6,761 bases of DNA from Natronohydrobacter sp. (GTDB lineage: Bacteria > Pseudomonadota > Alphaproteobacteria > Rhodobacterales > Rhodobacteraceae): the NCBI GenBank assembly GCA_007117255.1, contig SKGU01000200.1, forward strand, positions 1-6,761, given 5' to 3'. Position 1 is the first letter of the stretch. Each line of letters begins with the position of its first letter. The notes beneath the pieces were generated by a model, which saw only the letters and a program-made list of their open reading frames with translations, had not been told where the DNA came from and searched no databases. The position numbers were made by a program, and so were the translations under genes. This document shows, in pieces, positions 6,519 through 6,761 of the stretch.

Positions 6519-6547
6519 GGGGCAGGCGAGGCGTGCCCGCCTGCCCC
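6519..6547 (-). other. Strong GC-rich RNA hairpin directly after pufX
   Basis: Perfect 10-base inverted repeat GGGGCAGGCG (6519-6528) and CGCCTGCCCC (6538-6547) with a 9-base loop, beginning five bases after the pufX stop codon. There is no U tract on the minus strand. A stem this stable placed right behind the last puf gene fits a block to 3'-to-5' exonucleases. Confidence 0.75.
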
Positions 6548-6552
6548 AGTTC

Positions 6553-6761
6553 TCAAACAGTTACCACATGCAGCGGCGCGCTCAGCGCACTATAAGGCAT
6601 GGGTGGTGGCGCGTTCTTGCTCTCATCAGGCAAAAGCTGACCTACGCCCCAGACGACAGCATAGAAGATGCCAATCGCCAGAAGGAACAAGGCCGCATAG
6701 CCCGCACCGCGCAACATTTCGGACAGAACCCAGTTGCGCAATCGCGCGGTCGGGGTCTCTA
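6553..6761 (-). CDS. pufX: PufX, reaction centre-LH1 core complex protein, 5'-truncated by the window edge
   Basis: Single-span membrane protein of the photosynthetic core complex. In Rhodobacter it sits at the gap of the LH1 ring, lets quinone/quinol exchange between reaction centre and cytochrome bc1, and in some species organises dimers. The 68 visible residues align with R. sphaeroides PufX from memory: LRNWVLSEMLRGAGYA against LRLWVAFQMMKGAGWA, then one hydrophobic helix of about 20 residues, then GQLLPDESKNAPPP against GRMLPIQENQAPAP. The TTG at 6741 is an ordinary Leu codon within the gene: the frame stays open (ETPTAR) to the window end, and about 10-14 N-terminal residues are missing given the family's usual length of about 80. 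The second glycine of the GxxxG motif described in R. sphaeroides is replaced (GAGYAAL). The gene is followed by hairpins and a terminator and lies upstream of dxs, the order known in Rhodobacter. pufM and the other puf genes should lie just beyond the right edge. Confidence 0.9.
   Translation of the reverse strand, partial: ETPTARLRNWVLSEMLRGAGYAALFLLAIGIFYAVVWGVGQLLPDESKNAPPPMPYSALSAPLHVVTV

Noticed and set aside
6553..6741. A 62-residue small protein starting at TTG 6741
   Set aside because: The frame continues upstream to the window edge, and the TTG corresponds to a Leu inside the conserved LRxWV segment of PufX, so this is a truncated pufX and not a separate small gene.

Overview
The window looks like the downstream edge of a photosynthesis gene cluster in an anoxygenic phototrophic alphaproteobacterium of the Rhodobacter lineage (Rhodobacter sensu lato, including relatives such as Rhodobaca). 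The key evidence is a truncated gene at the right edge whose product matches PufX, a small core-antenna protein found only in that lineage, followed by dxs as in known Rhodobacter photosynthesis clusters. Codon use is GC-rich with strong third-position G/C, which fits. The species cannot be determined from this window.

Left part, plus strand (1-3193): a sugar catabolism unit. The 3' part of xylB (xylulokinase, 5' end outside the window) overlaps xylA (group II xylose isomerase) by 4 bases (ATGA). A thioredoxin-fold gene follows 9 bases later, with its Shine-Dalgarno sequence overlapping the xylA stop. XylA and XylB convert D-xylose to D-xylulose 5-phosphate, which enters the pentose phosphate pathway. 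The role of the thioredoxin-like protein here is unknown.

Middle (3194-3323): a 130-base convergent gap with no gene and no convincing intrinsic terminator.

Right part, minus strand (6761 down to 3324): pufX (5' end outside the window), then a 181-base gap with four consecutive hairpins, the last being a textbook intrinsic terminator with a six-U tract. Next comes dxs (1-deoxy-D-xylulose-5-phosphate synthase). Then, 37 bases later, comes a two-TM protein with a C-terminal helix-hairpin-helix-like domain, coupled through another ATGA overlap to a CIA30-family gene (NDUFAF1/complex I assembly factor family). DXS makes the first committed intermediate of the MEP pathway, which supplies isoprenoids for the bacteriochlorophyll tail, carotenoids and quinones, so its position next to puf makes metabolic sense. 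The last two genes form a small unit that may relate to membrane respiratory complexes; this is inferred from family resemblance only.

Most of the window is ordinary, well-understood content. The points deserving a second look are the hairpin series ending the puf operon, the apparent loss of the GxxxG motif in this PufX, and the coupled membrane-HHH/CIA30 pair. I found no mobile element, CRISPR array, RNA gene or plainly new system.
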